DNA of 64,000 nt from positions 124,001-188,000 of the forward strand of contig WSXY01000002.1 of NCBI GenBank assembly GCA_009773565.1, given 5' to 3'. This DNA is from Actinomycetota bacterium. GTDB taxonomy: Bacteria; Actinomycetota; Coriobacteriia; Anaerosomatales; Anaerosomataceae. The notes under the pieces were generated by a model that was given only the letters and a program-made list of their open reading frames with translations, did not search any database and had not been told where the DNA came from. This document shows, one piece after another, positions 62,031-64,000 of this stretch (positions within the stretch are counted from its first letter, which is position 1; each line of letters opens with the position of its first letter). The position numbers and the translations under genes were made by a program.

Positions 62031-64000
62031 ATGGATCTTTCGACGCTCGGCAATCTCTTGTTGGCTCTGGCCAGCATCTCGGCGCTCGGGTCGATTGCGG
62101 CTATCGCGTTCACGTCGTTCACAGGCAAGTCGGATACATCGCGGGTGACCGGACACGTGCTGACGTTCGTTTCCACGGCGTTCACATCGCTGGCGACGTT
62201 CCTTCTGCTCACGGCGTTTCTCGGCGAGAACTTTAAACTTGAGTACGTCGCCTACAACCACCCGACCATCGTTGGTCCGTGGTCGTGGCTCTATAAGGTT
62301 TCGGGCGTATGGGCGGGTCGCGAAGGCTCGCTCCTGTTCTGGGCGTGGCTGCTGTCCCTCTTTGCAGCCTGGATCGCGTATCGGTTCCTCGCGAAGCGCG
62401 ACCGCCTTGCCACCACGGCGCTCGGCATCATGAACTTTGTTCAACTGTTCTTCCTCACAGCGCTGTTCATCCCGCTCAACAACCCCTTCAAGCTCCTGCC
62501 GCCCGAGTACCTTGATCCGAACACGGGCCAGCTGCTCATCCAGGCGGCCATGAACCCGCTCCTGCAGACGTGGGCGATGATCGCGCATCCGCCGACGCTC
62601 TTCCTGGGGTATGCGGGGCTGACGGTGCCGTTCGCATTCGCAATGGCAGCGCTCTTCACCGGGGATACCTCCAAGCACTGGGTTCAGATCTCCGATCGCA
62701 TCACGGTGTTCTCGTGGCTCATGCTCGGTATCGGGATCGGTCTTGGCGCGGTCTGGGCGTATATCGAGCTCGCCTTCGGCGGTTACTGGGCATGGGATCC
62801 GGTCGAGAACGCCTCGCTGCTCCCGTGGCTGACGGGCGTCGGACTCCTTCACTCTATGACGGTCTACCGGAAGCGCGACGGTTTTCGTGCGTGGACGATC
62901 TTCATGGCGGCTGCGACATTCGTGTTCGTGTTGCTCGGCACGTTCATCACACGGTCCGGCATCGTGAGCTCGGTTCACGCCTTCCAGGAGGACCCGCTCT
63001 CGTTCTGGCTCTTCCTGTCGATGATGGTCGGATCACTGGGTGTCGCGCTGGTCGGAATCTGGTTCCGCCGGGACAAGCTCAGGGGCAATGACACGTTCGA
63101 TCGCCTCTTCTCCAAGGAGGGGTCGTACTATTTCAACAACGTGATCATGCTGGTCGCGGCTGTGATGGTCGCGTACCTCACGCTGTCGCAGGCACTTCCG
63201 AAGTGGTTGCCGGGTGGCGGCCAGGTCTTTGGCGCGGCGACATACGATATCCTCGCCCGGCCAGTCGGCATCTTCTACATCCTCGTGATGTCGGTGTGCC
63301 CGATACTCTCGTGGGGCGGGGCTGGCTGGAATGCGTTCTGGAGCAGGGCGAAGTGGCCGATCTTCGGCGCTGCTGGCGTCGGCGCGGTCCTCCTCACCAT
63401 CTGGGCGTTTGCAATGATGCCGTACTACAATCCGACAGCCACCTCGATGCCGCTCTTGAATCACACGGTTGCAATCGTCGGTCTGCTCGTCGCGTCACTC
63501 TCGATCTCATTGCCGATCTACCTCTTCATCGATGGAACGCTCAAGCGATCGGCGGCCAAGGGCGAGAGTTTTGGAAAGGCGCTCTTCAACATACTCACCA
63601 AGGCGCGCTCGCAGTCGGGCGGTTATCTGACGCACCTGGGCATGGGTATTATCCTTGTCGGGCTGATCGGCTCGACAATGTACGTACGGACGTACGAGAC
63701 GGCGATCCCGCAGACGCCCGGCGCCAAGATCGAGGCCGGCGCATATACGTTCAACTTCGGCGGTATCGAAGAGATCACTAAGGCCAACGGCGACGGACAG
63801 GTCACGGCGATTCTCAACGTGACGCTTAATGGCAAGCCGGCCGGTACCGTGAAGCCGCGCATCATCTATCCGAAGCAGCTTGAGCAGGAGGGGTCTTCGA
63901 CCCAGAAGGTCTCGCTCATTCAGCAGCCGCTTAAGGACATCTTCGTTTCGTTCTCCGGCGTCGACCAGGCCGAGAACGCTGTGTTCACGGTGAAGTTCTT
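62031..64000 (+). CDS. ccmF: CcmF, cytochrome c haem lyase subunit (partial, runs off the window end)
   Basis: At least 656 residues are visible; the frame is open at base 64000. It is a polytopic membrane protein with the family's tryptophan-rich WWD-type region (GGYWAWDPVENASLLPWL), flanking histidines (e.g. IAHPP, GLLHSM), and the FITRSGIVSSVHAF block. CcmF receives haem from CcmE and attaches it to CXXCH motifs outside the membrane. ATG at 62031 with GGAG upstream, 57 bases after ccmE. The many c-type cytochromes in this window depend on it. Confidence 0.94.
   Translation, partial: MDLSTLGNLLLALASISALGSIAAIAFTSFTGKSDTSRVTGHVLTFVSTAFTSLATFLLLTAFLGENFKLEYVAYNHPTIVGPWSWLYKVSGVWAGREGSLLFWAWLLSLFAAWIAYRFLAKRDRLATTALGIMNFVQLFFLTALFIPLNNPFKLLPPEYLDPNTGQLLIQAAMNPLLQTWAMIAHPPTLFLGYAGLTVPFAFAMAALFTGDTSKHWVQISDRITVFSWLMLGIGIGLGAVWAYIELAFGGYWAWDPVENASLLPWLTGVGLLHSMTVYRKRDGFRAWTIFMAAATFVFVLLGTFITRSGIVSSVHAFQEDPLSFWLFLSMMVGSLGVALVGIWFRRDKLRGNDTFDRLFSKEGSYYFNNVIMLVAAVMVAYLTLSQALPKWLPGGGQVFGAATYDILARPVGIFYILVMSVCPILSWGGAGWNAFWSRAKWPIFGAAGVGAVLLTIWAFAMMPYYNPTATSMPLLNHTVAIVGLLVASLSISLPIYLFIDGTLKRSAAKGESFGKALFNILTKARSQSGGYLTHLGMGIILVGLIGSTMYVRTYETAIPQTPGAKIEAGAYTFNFGGIEEITKANGDGQVTAILNVTLNGKPAGTVKPRIIYPKQLEQEGSSTQKVSLIQQPLKDIFVSFSGVDQAENAVFTVKF

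Overview
This window looks like the chromosome of a GC-rich, anaerobic, respiring actinobacterium. I infer a deep-branching Coriobacteriia-type lineage, but only from gene content and base composition. The supporting signs are the futalosine route to menaquinone, the tilS-hpt-ftsH-folE-folP-folK order, cell-wall-binding (CWB2) repeats on a large exported protein, and six multihaem c-type cytochrome genes. Together these cytochromes carry 63 canonical CXXCH motifs plus three odd-spaced haem-like motifs. Genes are dense and often overlap by 1-14 nt. No rRNA, tRNA, CRISPR array or insertion sequence was recognised.

Layout. 0.08-3.1 kb (minus strand): mqnE-mqnA-mqnC, menaquinone synthesis. 3.3-5.3 kb: a ferric-reductase-like flavocytochrome followed by a hexahaem cytochrome. 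5.3-9.3 kb: a four-gene glycine-betaine/osmoprotectant ABC transporter. 9.4-10.5 kb: a 'mobile mystery' A/B (HTH + Fic) pair with a palindromic operator. 10.6-17.9 kb: tilS, hpt, ftsH, folE, folP and folK, interrupted by a ParE/RelE-type toxin-antitoxin pair. 17.9-18.7 kb: vapBC. 18.8-24.0 kb: panBC-nadABC for CoA and NAD synthesis. 24.1-26.8 kb: a small membrane protein, DedA, BirA and an FKBP-type isomerase.

26.8-52.0 kb is the unusual part, an electron-transfer island in two blocks. Block A (26.99-34.30 kb) holds a membrane cytochrome b, three multihaem cytochromes (6+1, 12+1 and 20 haem motifs), a membrane-anchored TPR protein and an NHL beta-propeller protein with a cytoplasmic tail domain. 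Block B (34.3-52.0 kb) starts with a promoter, an inverted-repeat operator and a molybdenum/tungsten-cofactor riboswitch. It then encodes a selenocysteine formate dehydrogenase read through an in-frame UGA followed by a SECIS hairpin, its four-cluster ferredoxin subunit, a hexahaem cytochrome, a polytopic membrane protein, a lipoprotein and a second NHL protein. A second copy of the inverted repeat precedes a 1,405-residue BNR/Ig-like/CWB2 surface protein. The block ends with a cytochrome in which a beta-propeller is inserted between two haem clusters. The likely logic is that formate is oxidised outside the membrane and electrons move to menaquinone (mqn genes) and/or through the c-haem proteins to the cell surface.

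52.1-64.0 kb: bioY behind a BirA-type operator (birA lies at 25.3 kb), an SbcD/YhaO-like nuclease with a frameshifted YhaN-like partner, a creBCD-like response regulator/sensor kinase/membrane protein set (minus strand), coaX, a CXXXY-type ccmE, and the start of ccmF, which runs off the end. The ccm genes supply the haem-attachment machinery that the cytochrome island needs.
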